Of a stretch of DNA of 64,000 nucleotides, positions 10,625 to 19,727 are shown in pieces. Source of the stretch: Alteromonas sp. KC3 (GTDB lineage: Bacteria > Pseudomonadota > Gammaproteobacteria > Enterobacterales > Alteromonadaceae); the NCBI RefSeq assembly GCF_016756315.1, contig NZ_AP024235.1, positions 62,001 to 126,000 on the forward strand, in the 5' to 3' direction. Under the pieces are notes generated by a model. It saw nothing but the letters and a program-made list of their open reading frames with translations. It ran no database searches and was not told where the DNA came from. How positions within the stretch are numbered: position 1 is the first letter of the stretch; every line of letters starts with the position of its first letter. Position numbers and translations under genes: made by a program.

Positions 10625-11506
10625 ATGGGTCAGCCATTAATCGCCTTCAATCAACAAAGTCCGGCGCATCTTCTTGCAAACTATTTAACAAGCCAGCAAA
10701 TTCCCGCGAATGTAGTGCAGCACACTAACTCAACCGACAACAACGAGTTTGTTGTTGTACTCGCTAACGACGAGCACACTGAAAGAGCCCAGGCAATAGC
10801 GCAAGACTTTGTAAATAATCCCACCGATCCAAAGTATCAGCAGGCCGCCTGGGATAACGGCAAAAACGTGCGCTTGGCACGCACTCCAAGTGGATTTTCA
10901 GCAGCTACTATTATTAGCGATGCCAAAAGTGCTCCCTTCACAACAGTGGTTTTCCTGTTGTGTGCGGTCATTTACGGGCTCTCGCTGCTGGGATTGTTTG
11001 CTCCTATAGCTAAGCATTTACTTATGCAGCCATTTTCAGTGCTGGCCGAAAATCATGAATGGTGGCGACTGCTAGGCCCGGCTTTTATTCATTTTTCCAT
11101 ACTGCATATTGTGTTTAATTTGCTGTGGTGGGCGATGCTTGGGGCTAAAATAGAGCGCACCTTTGGGCTAAGCATGTTGTTGATAGTGTTTGTGGTGTCA
11201 GCGGTTGTGTCAAATGGTGCCCAAGCATTATTTAGCGAGCCAATGAGCAATAATATGTTTCTGTTTGGCGGCCTGTCTGGGGTTGTGTATGCCGTTATGG
11301 GTTTTGTGTGGTGGCTTGGTTGGCTACGCCCGAATTGGGGCTTGTCACTACCTAACTCGATAGTGGGCTTTATGTTGGTATGGCTGGTATTAGGCTATGC
11401 CGATATTCTGTGGGTGAGCATGGCAAACGCTGCTCATACTGCGGGGCTTATCTCAGGCTGTTTACTTGCAGCGTTACTGAGCCTAGGGTCAAAAAAAGCG
11501 AGCTAA
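10625..11506 (+). CDS. glpG: Rhomboid family intramembrane serine protease GlpG
   Basis: A 293-aa inner-membrane protease. It has an N-terminal cytoplasmic domain (residues 1-90, GlpG-type) and six membrane helices. The catalytic serine is in GGLSGVVYA and the catalytic histidine in AAHTAGLISG. The HFSILHIVFNLLWW segment matches the conserved HxxxHxxxN oxyanion region. The stop codon lies inside the loop of its own terminator. Confidence 0.95.
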   Translation: MGQPLIAFNQQSPAHLLANYLTSQQIPANVVQHTNSTDNNEFVVVLANDEHTERAQAIAQDFVNNPTDPKYQQAAWDNGKNVRLARTPSGFSAATIISDAKSAPFTTVVFLLCAVIYGLSLLGLFAPIAKHLLMQPFSVLAENHEWWRLLGPAFIHFSILHIVFNLLWWAMLGAKIERTFGLSMLLIVFVVSAVVSNGAQALFSEPMSNNMFLFGGLSGVVYAVMGFVWWLGWLRPNWGLSLPNSIVGFMLVWLVLGYADILWVSMANAAHTAGLISGCLLAALLSLGSKKAS

Positions 11507-11517
11507 TGCTCGCTTTT
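11494..11517. terminator. Terminator overlapping the glpG stop codon
   Basis: AAAAGCGAGC (11494-11503) pairs with GCTCGCTTTT (11508-11517). The four-base loop TAAT holds the glpG stop (11504-11506). A and T flanks on either side make it able to serve the convergent fliL-like gene as well. Confidence 0.8.
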
Positions 11518-11553
11518 CTGCGTACTTCAAAATAGCGTTATAGCGACTTTAGC

Positions 11554-11970
11554 TTAAGCGCCTTGATACAAGTATTTCGTAAAAATTACGTTTTTAATCA
11601 CTTCGCCGCCAGTTTCTTGCTTCATATGATCTTGCAGCGCCTTCAAAATAGCGCGACGAATATCTTCGCGGCCCGTGAGCGACTTAACTTTCTCAGAGGG
11701 CTGTTGACCAAAAATTTCTATTGCGGTGGCGCGCAGCAATGGCAAATGGTGCTCAGCAATTTCAAGCTGGCTTACATCGTGGATCATAAGCTCTACCGAC
11801 ACGCGAACATAACCGAGCTTGGCCGAACTATCACTAATATAGTTAGTCACAATTTCAGGCTCTAGACCTAAATAAGCGTAGCTTGCTTTATCCTGTGCTA
11901 ATGCTGGTGCACTAGCGCCTAAAACAAAACAACTCAATAAAAAACAACGTACGAATAAAGACTTAAGCAT
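11554..11970 (-). CDS. FliL-like flagellar basal-body-associated protein (orphan paralogue)
   Basis: A 138-aa protein with a cleavable-looking signal peptide (cut after ALAQ), followed by the FliL core. Visible features are YLGLEPEIVTNY, VRVSVELMIHD, a helix ending LLRATAIEIFG and a C-terminal NVIFTKYLYQ. Canonical FliL keeps an N-terminal anchor and sits in the fliMNO operon. This copy is alone, so it is a paralogue whose flagellar role is inferred. I preferred the ATG at 11970 to a TTG 12 bases upstream. Confidence 0.8.
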   Translation of the reverse strand: MLKSLFVRCFLLSCFVLGASAPALAQDKASYAYLGLEPEIVTNYISDSSAKLGYVRVSVELMIHDVSQLEIAEHHLPLLRATAIEIFGQQPSEKVKSLTGREDIRRAILKALQDHMKQETGGEVIKNVIFTKYLYQGA

Positions 11971-12121
11971 GGTAAAAACCAAAAGACCAAAGAAAAAAGT
12001 AAAATCACTGGTAGTGTAGCAAAACTGCGCTTAAACGCACTACTGCAAAAGTAGTAGCACTACAAAAAATGTAAGCGTCAACGAGAAGAGGCTACATAAT
12101 TATGGTTTAGCGTCATTGTCG

Positions 12122-12149
12122 CTGACACATACATTATACGTGGTATCAT
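12122..12149 (+). promoter_or_regulatory. Candidate promoter for ubiC-ubiA
   Basis: CTGACA (12122-12127) and TATCAT (12144-12149) with a 16-bp spacer stand about 30 bp before the ubiC start. The match to sigma-70 consensus is moderate and was found by eye only. Confidence 0.35.
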
Positions 12150-12179
12150 ACTAACAGATTAATAATACGAGCTTTTCAC

Positions 12180-12737
12180 GTGAGTTTTAACGCCTCTTAT
12201 CCCGTAGGCTTAGCGGTTAACTGGCAGCGCCCAGAGGGGATCAGTCTATCTGATGCCAACTTAAAAAACTGGTTACTTGATACTGGCTCGTTAACCGAGC
12301 GAGTGCAGTCGTCCTGCCAGCATTTTTCACTTGAATTATTAGGGCAAGACTCCCGTATACCCCACCCAAACGAGCTGTCGATGCTGGCCAGTAATGGCGA
12401 TACGTCGTATCAAGTGCGAGAAATCTTGTTGTGTGGTGACGAACAGCCTTGGGTATTTGCTCGCTCTATTATTCCTCAGGCCATTATTGATGCAGAACTA
12501 TCAAACCTAGGCCGTGAGCCTCTAGGCAAGCGGTTGTTTAACGATAAACGTTTCATTCGCTCAGCGTTTGAAGTGTGTACGCTTGACGCAACCGGGCTTG
12601 GTTATAAAAAAACGCAAGCATTGTGGGGGCGCCGTTCAATGTTCACCTTAGAGGGGCAAAGCATGATAGTGGCGGAAGTTTTCTTGCCGGAATCACCGGC
12701 TTATACACATGCTTTCAGTAACGAGTTATCACTATGA
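12180..12737 (+). CDS. ubiC: Chorismate--pyruvate lyase
   Basis: Converts chorismate to 4-hydroxybenzoate and pyruvate, the first committed step of ubiquinone synthesis. The protein is 185 aa with a GTG start. The family features VREILLCGDEQPWVFARSI and the substrate-loop REPLGKRLF are visible. It overlaps ubiA by 4 bp, the usual ubiCA operon. Confidence 0.95.
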   Translation: MSFNASYPVGLAVNWQRPEGISLSDANLKNWLLDTGSLTERVQSSCQHFSLELLGQDSRIPHPNELSMLASNGDTSYQVREILLCGDEQPWVFARSIIPQAIIDAELSNLGREPLGKRLFNDKRFIRSAFEVCTLDATGLGYKKTQALWGRRSMFTLEGQSMIVAEVFLPESPAYTHAFSNELSL

Positions 12738-13594
12738 GCAAAGCAACCCTTGGTGCATACGCACGCTTAATGCGACTAGATAAACCAGTAGGTATTTACC
12801 TTTTGCTGTGGCCTACGATGTGGGCGCTACTTATGGCGGCGCAAGGGTTACCGCCATTAAGCATTTTAGTCATCTTTGTTGTGGGTGTTGTTGTAATGCG
12901 TTCGGCAGGCTGCGTAATAAATGACTACGCCGATAGAAAAGTCGACGGTAGCGTAAAGCGCACAGCAGCGCGCCCGTTAGCTACAGGTGAAGTTACACCA
13001 AAACAGGCACTTACCTTGTTTGGCGGTCTTATTGCGTTGGCGTTTGTGTTGGTGCTGTTTCTTAATTGGCAAACCATTGCGCTATCTGTGGTGGCGTTGT
13101 TGCTTGCCTCGTCTTACCCTTTTATGAAGCGCTACACTCATTTGCCTCAAGTGGTGCTTGGCGCAGCGTTTGGTTGGGCCATCCCCATGGCCTTCATGGC
13201 AGTGCTAGAAACGGTGCCTGCTTACGCGTGGTGGTTATTTGTTGCGAACCTTTTATGGACGGTCGCCTATGATACTATGTACGCCATGGTAGACCGTGAC
13301 GACGACCTTCAAATAGGTGTTAAGTCTACGGCGATACTGTTTGGCAAAAACGATGTGCGTATCGTTATGCTACTACAAGCAATTGCCTTAATTATTCTGT
13401 GGTGTATTGGTTACGCCATCGACGCCACTTGGCCCTATTACGGCGCTATTCTATTTTCTGCGTTGCTATGCGTACGTCAGTACCAGCTGATAAAACGCAG
13501 GCAACGAGAAGGCTGCTTCAAAGCCTTCCTTGAAAATCACTATATTGGCTTAGCCATCACCCTTGGTACGGCACTGCATTTTTATTTGGCATAG
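12734..13594 (+). CDS. ubiA: 4-hydroxybenzoate octaprenyltransferase
   Basis: Inner-membrane prenyltransferase that attaches the polyprenyl tail to 4-hydroxybenzoate. The two aspartate-rich motifs are present: NDYADRKVDG near residue 67 and DTMYAMVDRDDD near residue 180. About eight or nine membrane helices make up the rest. The length of 286 aa is typical. Confidence 0.97.
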   Translation: MSKATLGAYARLMRLDKPVGIYLLLWPTMWALLMAAQGLPPLSILVIFVVGVVVMRSAGCVINDYADRKVDGSVKRTAARPLATGEVTPKQALTLFGGLIALAFVLVLFLNWQTIALSVVALLLASSYPFMKRYTHLPQVVLGAAFGWAIPMAFMAVLETVPAYAWWLFVANLLWTVAYDTMYAMVDRDDDLQIGVKSTAILFGKNDVRIVMLLQAIALIILWCIGYAIDATWPYYGAILFSALLCVRQYQLIKRRQREGCFKAFLENHYIGLAITLGTALHFYLA

Positions 13595-13754
13595 CGGTTT
13601 AACGCGAAATAGTTGTTTATAGAATGTACGTAGTCTTCTAAAACTGTACTCATGTCCCCTTGGTAGCAAAAGCGAGCTGCTTTAGCATAATTAAAGGCTT
13701 GTGAACTAGCAAAAGCCTTCTGATCATATTTCTGATGTTTCAAAAACAGAGAGC

Positions 13755-13791
13755 TTCACCAAGTGAAAGGTGTATCACTAAGTGTTATACT
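13755..13791 (+). promoter_or_regulatory. Candidate promoter/operator of the toxin-antitoxin locus
   Basis: An extended -10 (TGTTATACT; TATACT at 13786-13791) lies just before the toxin start. TTCAC-CAA-GTGAA (13755-13767) is a perfect small inverted repeat in the -35 zone. This is the kind of site an autoregulating antitoxin could use, but binding is inferred. Confidence 0.4.
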
Positions 13792-13809
13792 TTCCATGGG
13801 ATGGATCCT

Positions 13810-14172
13810 ATGCGCATATTCAAATCAAAGTGGTTCTCAAGTTGGGCGAATAAATACGGGTTAAAGGACGAAGCGTTAAAAGTCGCGATAGAAGAGATTA
13901 ACGCAGGGCTGGTTGACGCAGACCTAGGTGGCCATATTTTCAAAAAACGCATTGCACAACACCAAGGTAAACGTGGTGGCTTTAGAACTATCCTGGTTTT
14001 CAAAACGGGAGATAAGGTATTTTTCATATACGGTTTTGCCAAACGTGTACGCTCGAACGTCAATGCTAACGAGCTAAAGGCATTAAAACATTTAGCGAAA
14101 GAATTGCTGAGTTACAACGATGTGCAGCTAAGCCAAGCAATTGAGGCTGGCGGTATTGAAGAGGTGAAGTGA
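13810..14172 (+). CDS. RelE/HigB-family type II toxin
   Basis: A 120-aa protein of the RelE/ParE superfamily, subfamily with the toxin gene upstream of a HigA-like antitoxin. It opens MRIFKSKWFSSWA, then has GGFRTILVFKTGDKVFFIYGFAKR, the beta-sheet core of these ribosome-dependent mRNA interferases. It looks full length. I chose the ATG at 13810, preceded by GGATGG; an in-frame ATG at 13801 would add three residues. The partner antitoxin begins 1 bp after the stop but is frameshifted, so the toxin's state is uncertain. Confidence 0.85.
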   Translation: MRIFKSKWFSSWANKYGLKDEALKVAIEEINAGLVDADLGGHIFKKRIAQHQGKRGGFRTILVFKTGDKVFFIYGFAKRVRSNVNANELKALKHLAKELLSYNDVQLSQAIEAGGIEEVK

Positions 14173-14173
14173 C

Positions 14174-14478
14174 ATGAAAGACAGTATTTTAGATGTGGTG
14201 CACAACACGGCGAAAGACTTGAGTGATGCAGGCGTAATGGATATCCAAACTATGCAACAGTTTGACGCATTATGTTTGCCTAAAATAGAACAGTATGATG
14301 GTAGTAAATAAAAGCAATTAGAGAGAAAGAGCGTGTGAGCCAAGCTGTTTTTGCAGCTTATTTAAATACTACGCCATCTACGGTGAGGCAATGGGAGCAA
14401 GGCGCTAAAAGACCTAGGGGAACCTCTCTGAAACTGCTTAACTTAGTTGCTCAAAAAGGCTTAGAAATTCTTGTCTAG
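14174..14478 (+). pseudogene. HigA-like antitoxin, frameshifted
   Basis: The first frame (14174-14311) encodes 45 residues, beginning MKDSILDVVHNTAKDLSDAG and reaching FDALCLPKIEQYDGSK, then TAA. The -1 frame from 14308 continues exactly where the family would, as IKAIREKERVSQAVFAAYLN and then a Cro/C1-type HTH (TPSTVRQWEQGAKRP), ending at TAG 14476-14478. Adding one A to the AAA at 14306-14308 restores a single ORF of about 102 aa. The HTH half could alternatively be made alone from a GTG at 14335, 9 nt after GAGAG. A real mutation or a sequencing error in an A run are both possible. Confidence 0.85.
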
Positions 14479-14550
14479 TGAGGGTGTGAAGTACACTAAT
14501 TGAAAGACGAGAGCGTTAAAACAGATCATTTCAGATAAATTTTTCCGCAA

Positions 14551-14574
14551 AAAAGCGCCTTTTAGGCGCTTTTA
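14551..14574. terminator. Bidirectional terminator between antitoxin and ubiK
   Basis: AAAGCGCC (14552-14559) pairs with GGCGCTTT (14565-14572) over a 5-nt loop. A-rich and T-rich flanks let it work in both directions between convergent genes. Confidence 0.75.
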
Positions 14575-14591
14575 TCATCCAAAATGTGTTA

Positions 14592-14843
14592 TTACTTTTC
14601 GGCAAGTTTTGCTTCAAGTTCTGCCATTCTTGCTTCCATGGCATCGAGTTTTTCGCGGGTGCGAATAAGTACTTGGCTTTGAATATCAAACTCTTCGCGA
14701 GTGACTAGGTCTAGCTTCGACAGCTGAGACTGCAATACTGTCTTTACTCTGCCTTCGGCTTCTTCAGCCATGTTTTTAACGCCAGGTGGAATGGCATCAG
14801 CAATTTGTTTCGCTAAATCTTCGAGTTTCTTCGGATCCAACAT
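14592..14843 (-). CDS. ubiK: Ubiquinone biosynthesis accessory factor UbiK (YqiC family)
   Basis: An 83-aa coiled-coil protein that, in characterised relatives, binds UbiJ and helps assemble the aerobic ubiquinone-synthesis complex. The N-terminus (MLDPKKLEDLAKQI) has an amphipathic helix. The C-terminal half, from REEFDIQSQVLIRTREKL on, is a classic heptad coiled coil. It is divergent from rep. Confidence 0.9.
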   Translation of the reverse strand: MLDPKKLEDLAKQIADAIPPGVKNMAEEAEGRVKTVLQSQLSKLDLVTREEFDIQSQVLIRTREKLDAMEARMAELEAKLAEK

Positions 14844-14955
14844 GGAATTCCCTTATAATGCGCAGCTCAAATTATGAAAGCTATTCTATCGGTATCGGCA
14901 CGACATGCAATGAAAAGTGTGCCCATGCCATTTTGTACGTTGTTGTAGGACCCGA

Positions 14956-16971
14956 ATGAAACTAAATGAAGCCCAAGAATCTGCAGTAACCTTTGTGTCA
15001 GGCCCATGCTTGGTGCTTGCGGGTGCAGGTAGTGGTAAAACCCGAGTAATTACCAACAAAATTGCCCATTTAGTACGAAACTGCGACATGCCAGCACGTT
15101 ATATTGCCGCGGTAACTTTTACCAATAAAGCCGCGCGTGAAATGAAAGAACGTGTCGCGCAAACGTTAGGCAAGCCCGAAGCGCGAGGTCTAAAAGTTTC
15201 TACCTTTCACACCTTGGGCTTAAATATCATTAAAGCTCATGTGAAAGACTTGGGTTTAAAACCCGGCTTTTCTTTATTTGATGACAAAGACTCGACAGCA
15301 CTTTTGAATGACCTTACAACCGACACCATCGACGGCGATAAAGACCAGCTTCAGCTATTGCAAAGCTGTATTTCAAACTGGAAAAATGACCTTATCTTGC
15401 CCGATGCACTATTAAAGACTGCAACTAGCACCGGTGAGCGGGAGTTTGCTGAGGCTTACAAGCGCTATCAAGACAACTTAAAGGCTTATAACGCGCTAGA
15501 CTTTGACGACCTGATTTTATTGCCTACGTTGCTGCTTAAGCACAACGAAGAGGTACGGGCGAAATGGCAAGGCAAAATACATTACCTGCTGGTGGACGAA
15601 TATCAAGACACAAACACCAGCCAGTACGAGCTAGTAAAGCTGCTGGTAGGCGAGCGCGCGCGTTTTACTGTGGTAGGTGACGACGACCAGTCAATTTATT
15701 CGTGGCGTGGCGCAAAACCTCAGAACCTGCATTTGCTGCAACAAGACTTTCCCCGCTTAAACGTAATAAAGCTTCAGCAAAACTATCGCTCCTCAGGGCG
15801 TATTCTGCATTGCGCTAACATTCTTATTCAGAACAACCCGCACTTGTTCGACAAAACCCTGTTTTCTGAACTGCAATACGGTGAGCCACTAAAAGTTATT
15901 GAGGCAAAAAACGAAGAGCACGAGGGCGAACGTGTTGTCGCTGAATTGTTGGCGCATAAGTTTATGAATCGCACGCAGTTTAAAGACTACGCCATTTTGT
16001 ACCGCGGTAATCACCAAAGTCGTATTTTCGAAAAACTGCTAATGAGTAACCGCATTCCTTACAAAATAAGTGGCGGTATGTCGTTTTTTGGCCGAGCTGA
16101 AGTTAAAGACATCATGGCGTACTTACGCTTGTTGGTGAACCAAGACGACGACAACGCATTGCTTCGCATTATTAACACGCCGGGGCGCGGAATAGGGCGA
16201 GCCACACTAGAAAAGCTGGGTAATTTTGCCAATAGCTTAGGCGTGTCGATGTTTGAAGCGGCGACACACCCTAATTTAAATAGCGTATTGCCAGATAAAG
16301 CCTTTCATTCGGTGTCTGGATTTGCACGTTGGGTAGTTGAGCTGTCTGACAACGCCGAGCGCGGTAATACGGTAGATGCAGTACGCGCCATGATCCGCAC
16401 CATGGGCTACGAAGAATGGCTGTACGAAACCAGCGCCAGCCCTAAAGCAGCTGAAATGGCCATGGCTAATGTTAGTACCCTATTTGGTTGGGTAAACGAC
16501 ATGTTAGAGGGTAACGACCTTGACCAACCAATGACTCTCACCGAAGTGGTAAATCGCCTTATTCTGCGCGATATGATGGAGCGCGGTGAAGACGATGGGG
16601 AAGGGGACCAAGTACAGTTAATGACCCTTCACGCGTCTAAAGGCTTGGAGTTTCCCATTGTATTTCTTGTGGGTATGGAAGAAGGCCTATTACCACACCA
16701 AAGCAGCATAGACGAAGACAACGTAGAAGAAGAGCGTCGCTTGGCCTATGTGGGGATCACGCGTGCCCAGCGAGAACTTATCTTTAGCCTTGCCAAAGAG
16801 CGCCGCCAGTTTGGTGAGGTTATACAGCCAGAGCCAAGCCGTTTCTTGTTCGAACTACCGCCTGATGACGTGCAGTGGGAAAATCAAAAGCCAAAGGCCA
16901 CCAAAGAAGAACGCCAGCAAAAAGCGCAGGTGGGCATTGCGAACTTGCGTGATATTTTGGGCAAAAAATAA
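14956..16971 (+). CDS. rep: ATP-dependent DNA helicase Rep
   Basis: A 671-aa SF1A 3'-5' helicase that moves with the replication fork and clears bound proteins. Walker A is GAGSGKTR near residue 27. [20 protein letters not shown] and [11 protein letters not shown] are motifs II, III and V. Length and motif set fit Rep (673 aa in E. coli) better than UvrD (about 720). I chose the ATG at 14956 (MKLNEAQ, the Rep N-terminus) over an upstream non-ATG start. Confidence 0.95.
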   Translation: MKLNEAQESAVTFVSGPCLVLAGAGSGKTRVITNKIAHLVRNCDMPARYIAAVTFTNKAAREMKERVAQTLGKPEARGLKVSTFHTLGLNIIKAHVKDLGLKPGFSLFDDKDSTALLNDLTTDTIDGDKDQLQLLQSCISNWKNDLILPDALLKTATSTGEREFAEAYKRYQDNLKAYNALDFDDLILLPTLLLKHNEEVRAKWQGKIHYLLVDEYQDTNTSQYELVKLLVGERARFTVVGDDDQSIYSWRGAKPQNLHLLQQDFPRLNVIKLQQNYRSSGRILHCANILIQNNPHLFDKTLFSELQYGEPLKVIEAKNEEHEGERVVAELLAHKFMNRTQFKDYAILYRGNHQSRIFEKLLMSNRIPYKISGGMSFFGRAEVKDIMAYLRLLVNQDDDNALLRIINTPGRGIGRATLEKLGNFANSLGVSMFEAATHPNLNSVLPDKAFHSVSGFARWVVELSDNAERGNTVDAVRAMIRTMGYEEWLYETSASPKAAEMAMANVSTLFGWVNDMLEGNDLDQPMTLTEVVNRLILRDMMERGEDDGEGDQVQLMTLHASKGLEFPIVFLVGMEEGLLPHQSSIDEDNVEEERRLAYVGITRAQRELIFSLAKERRQFGEVIQPEPSRFLFELPPDDVQWENQKPKATKEERQQKAQVGIANLRDILGKK

Positions 16972-17024
16972 GTCGATTTACAGGTTGGTGTAAGTGTTCA
17001 CTTACTTCTTATTGTTAAATCTAA

Positions 17025-19625
17025 TTAGCTTGCGAGTAACGCCATATCAAGCACCTTGGCGTGCTTAATCACCTTGCCCTGACCATAGCGACACTCAATC
17101 TCATTGAGCGCGTCAAGTTGAGCCTGTGCGTCGATGCCCTCTGCAATAACCTGAAACTTTAGATGCTCTGAAATTAGCATAACCGACTGAATCAATTTAA
17201 GGTTACGTTGCGAGCGGGGGAGTGATTTCACAAAGCGATGATCAATTTTAATGAAATCGAACGGGTAGGCGAACAAATAGCTAAGCGAGGCCAAGCCGCT
17301 ACCAAAATTATCTAGCACCAAAGTAACGCCTGCACGTTTAAGCTTTTTAATAGCAGGTAGAATAAACTGTGAGCGACGGTTTAAGTCATTCTCGTCAAAC
17401 TCAAACACCAATTGGCTAGGCACAACACCTGATTGTGATATAACGTCAATCATCTTGTTAACCATCGACGCTTGCAGCAAATGATTAATCGACACATTCA
17501 CCGCAATTTTATTTATGCTTTCATCGGTGTCTTTGTAGTAATTTAAGAGTTCGCACGCTTTAGTTAGCTGGAATAAATCTAAGTCTAAGGTCAGCCCGCT
17601 GTGTTCAGCGACTTGTCTAAACTGTTCACGTGCAATCTTGCCGTAGGCAGGATGCGACCAGCGAATATACATTTCTTTATACAGTGTCGAATTATCTTTC
17701 AAATCAATTACAGGCTGTAAAAAGTAGTCGAACTCTTCTTCACGTAGCGCACGCCTAAACTCGTTTTCAAGTTCAAGCTCTTCAATCAGGCGATCGCGCA
17801 TGCTCTTATCAAACATCACAAATCTGCCGCGCCCCAAGGTTTTTGCTTGATACATAGCAGCATCGGCGTCGCGCAAGACTTCATCGGCACTGCGGTAGTA
17901 GCTTTCTAAATGTGCAATGCCAACGCTGGCCCCTGAATACATTTCGCGGCCATCTAATAAAAACGGCTCAGAGATAGAAGCAATAATACGGCTTGCCACT
18001 TCCTCAACGTCTGACGCATCTTCAAAGTTATCGAGCAACACCACAAATTCGTCGCCACCCAAGCGAGCTAATAAGTCGTGCCCGCGCACACACAAGGCAA
18101 TACGGCGCGCCACTTCAATTAAAAACTCATCGCCAGCGTGGTGACCTAACGTGTCGTTAATCACTTTAAAGCGGTCTAGGTCGATAAACAGTACCGCAAA
18201 CATGTTCTCGTTATAGCGCTGCTTACTGGCAATCGCCAATTCTAAACGGCTGGTAAACATGGCGCGGTTTGGTAAGTCGGTTAGGGCGTCGTGGTGAGCG
18301 TCGTGAATAAGCTTAAGCTCAATCTCTTTACGCTCTTCAATTTGCTGCTTAAGAAATTTATTGGCACGGTTTAGTTCGCCAGTGCGCTCTTTAACGCGCT
18401 CTTCCAGTTCTATGTTGTAGCGTTGCATCGACTCGGTGTTGCGCTTACGCTCCATGGCCACCGCAATATGATGCGATACAAAGCGCAAAAGCTCTTGGTC
18501 GCGCGACGTATATTTGGCGTGCTTACCGTAGGTTTGTACGGCAATGACACCAGCAATTTCACCCTCGACAATAAGCGGCGAACCCAACCACGAGTTAGCG
18601 CTATTAAGCATAGTTTGCGCAACCGATACATCAATCTCGCCCGCTTCGGCTAATTGCAAAACGCGCGGCGGGTTTATAAGCTCAGCTTGGCCAGAGCGCA
18701 GTACCAGTTCAGTAAGACCTAGTCCCAATGGGCGGGTTTCTACCTTTTCTTGCATTACATCGCTGAAATACGGGAACGACAGCAGCTCTTGTTCCTTATC
18801 TAAAATAGCAATGTAGCAGTTAGGCGCACTAATCAGGCGTTCTAGAATTTGATGTAAGCTAGAGTAAAAGGCATTCATGTCGCCTTCTAGGTTGGCGGCA
18901 AGTTCTGATATTTCAAACAGCGCTTGTTGTAACGACTCAACTTTTTGGCGCTCAAGAATTTCTTCTTGAAGCTCGTCGTTAATTTTACGAAGCTGACGCG
19001 TACGTTCGCGAATAGTACGCTCGGTAAGCTCGCGGTTTTTCACGCGGTCAACCGTGGTCACAATGTGCTGTGACACAAACAACAGAACTTCTAAGTCTTC
19101 TTGGGTGTAGTGCACACCTTCATCATAAGTTTGCACAACCATGGCCCCAATTACCTGACTACCACGCTTAAGCGGTACGCCCAATAACTCAAAAGGCTGT
19201 GAACCAACAAGCTCAATTTCGTGCTGCTCGGCAAAGGTTTGTTCGTCGTCGCGTTTATAAAATAGATGGTCACCGGTTTTTAAAATGTAACCGGTCATGC
19301 CGTTCATTAACGACTCGGCAGGAAGTTGCTTTACAGCTTGTTCGTCGAACTCATCAACAAAGTAGGCAAAGTCGACAACATTACTTTCGGGTTCGTAGAA
19401 GGCAACAAAGAAGTTATCAGCATTCATGAAATCAGCAATAATTTCATGAATAGCGGTGTAAAGGCGATTTAGGTGACTTACAGAACTGGCTAATTCAGAA
19501 ATGTCAAAAAGCGCTTTCTGAACACGTTCAGCGCGCTTGTACTTTTCTGTAAGTTGTTGAAGCTGCGGAATTAACTCTCGCAGTTCTTCTTCTGTCAACT
19601 CATATTGCGTTGAATCTGATGACAT
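17025..19625 (-). CDS. GAF-GAF-GGDEF protein with degenerate EAL domain
   Basis: An 866-aa soluble c-di-GMP protein. It begins with a coiled coil, then two GAF sensor domains (about 40-205 and 235-400), each preceded by a similar FDISELA helix, so an internal duplication is likely. The GGDEF domain is intact (ARLGGDEFVVLL) and has an RxxD inhibitory site (RGHD). The EAL domain is eroded: EAL reads EMY, the DDFG motif reads LDNFG, and GQGY reads GQGK. It is probably a cyclase whose EAL part senses rather than cleaves. ATG 19625 was chosen; a TTG 12 bases upstream is also possible. Confidence 0.9.
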   Translation of the reverse strand: MSSDSTQYELTEEELRELIPQLQQLTEKYKRAERVQKALFDISELASSVSHLNRLYTAIHEIIADFMNADNFFVAFYEPESNVVDFAYFVDEFDEQAVKQLPAESLMNGMTGYILKTGDHLFYKRDDEQTFAEQHEIELVGSQPFELLGVPLKRGSQVIGAMVVQTYDEGVHYTQEDLEVLLFVSQHIVTTVDRVKNRELTERTIRERTRQLRKINDELQEEILERQKVESLQQALFEISELAANLEGDMNAFYSSLHQILERLISAPNCYIAILDKEQELLSFPYFSDVMQEKVETRPLGLGLTELVLRSGQAELINPPRVLQLAEAGEIDVSVAQTMLNSANSWLGSPLIVEGEIAGVIAVQTYGKHAKYTSRDQELLRFVSHHIAVAMERKRNTESMQRYNIELEERVKERTGELNRANKFLKQQIEERKEIELKLIHDAHHDALTDLPNRAMFTSRLELAIASKQRYNENMFAVLFIDLDRFKVINDTLGHHAGDEFLIEVARRIALCVRGHDLLARLGGDEFVVLLDNFEDASDVEEVASRIIASISEPFLLDGREMYSGASVGIAHLESYYRSADEVLRDADAAMYQAKTLGRGRFVMFDKSMRDRLIEELELENEFRRALREEEFDYFLQPVIDLKDNSTLYKEMYIRWSHPAYGKIAREQFRQVAEHSGLTLDLDLFQLTKACELLNYYKDTDESINKIAVNVSINHLLQASMVNKMIDVISQSGVVPSQLVFEFDENDLNRRSQFILPAIKKLKRAGVTLVLDNFGSGLASLSYLFAYPFDFIKIDHRFVKSLPRSQRNLKLIQSVMLISEHLKFQVIAEGIDAQAQLDALNEIECRYGQGKVIKHAKVLDMALLAS

Positions 19626-19640
19626 TCCTATCGCCAATAT

Positions 19641-19700
19641 AAAAAGAACGTTTCCCCGAGCGGTTAAATTAACCGATTAGTCGAGAAAACGCTACTTTTT
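19641..19700. terminator. Large bidirectional hairpin between cytochrome c5 and GGDEF genes
   Basis: AACGTTTCCCCG (19647-19658) pairs with CGAGAAAACGCT (19682-19693) through a few G-T wobbles. An inner palindrome CGGTTAA/TTAACCG lies at 19661-19675. On the minus strand the stem is followed by TTTTT (complement of 19641-19645), and on the plus strand also by TTTTT. Confidence 0.6.
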
Positions 19701-19727
19701 CAAGCAATTTGAAGAATTATTAAAGGT

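Noticed and set aside
13694..13719. Small RNA or terminator in the ubiA-toxin gap (AAGGCTT/AAGCCTT hairpin)
   Set aside because: The loop is 12 nt, no T run follows and no promoter is clear. The gap 13595-13754 shows nothing else I can support.
14300..14315. Programmed -1 ribosomal frameshift in the antitoxin
   Set aside because: The site AGT-AAA-TAA is not a slippery heptamer: sliding back one base puts the P-site tRNA on TAA with poor pairing, and the A run is only three long. An indel or sequence error is more likely.
16990..17005. GTAAGTG-TT-CACTTAC as a terminator after rep
   Set aside because: The stem is AT-rich, the loop only two bases (four after opening a pair), and there is no T tract. 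It may just be a palindrome.
17917..19429. Several plus-strand ORFs inside the GAF-GAF-GGDEF gene
   Set aside because: They are antisense shadows without ribosome-binding sites or recognisable motifs, lying opposite a clearly coding frame.
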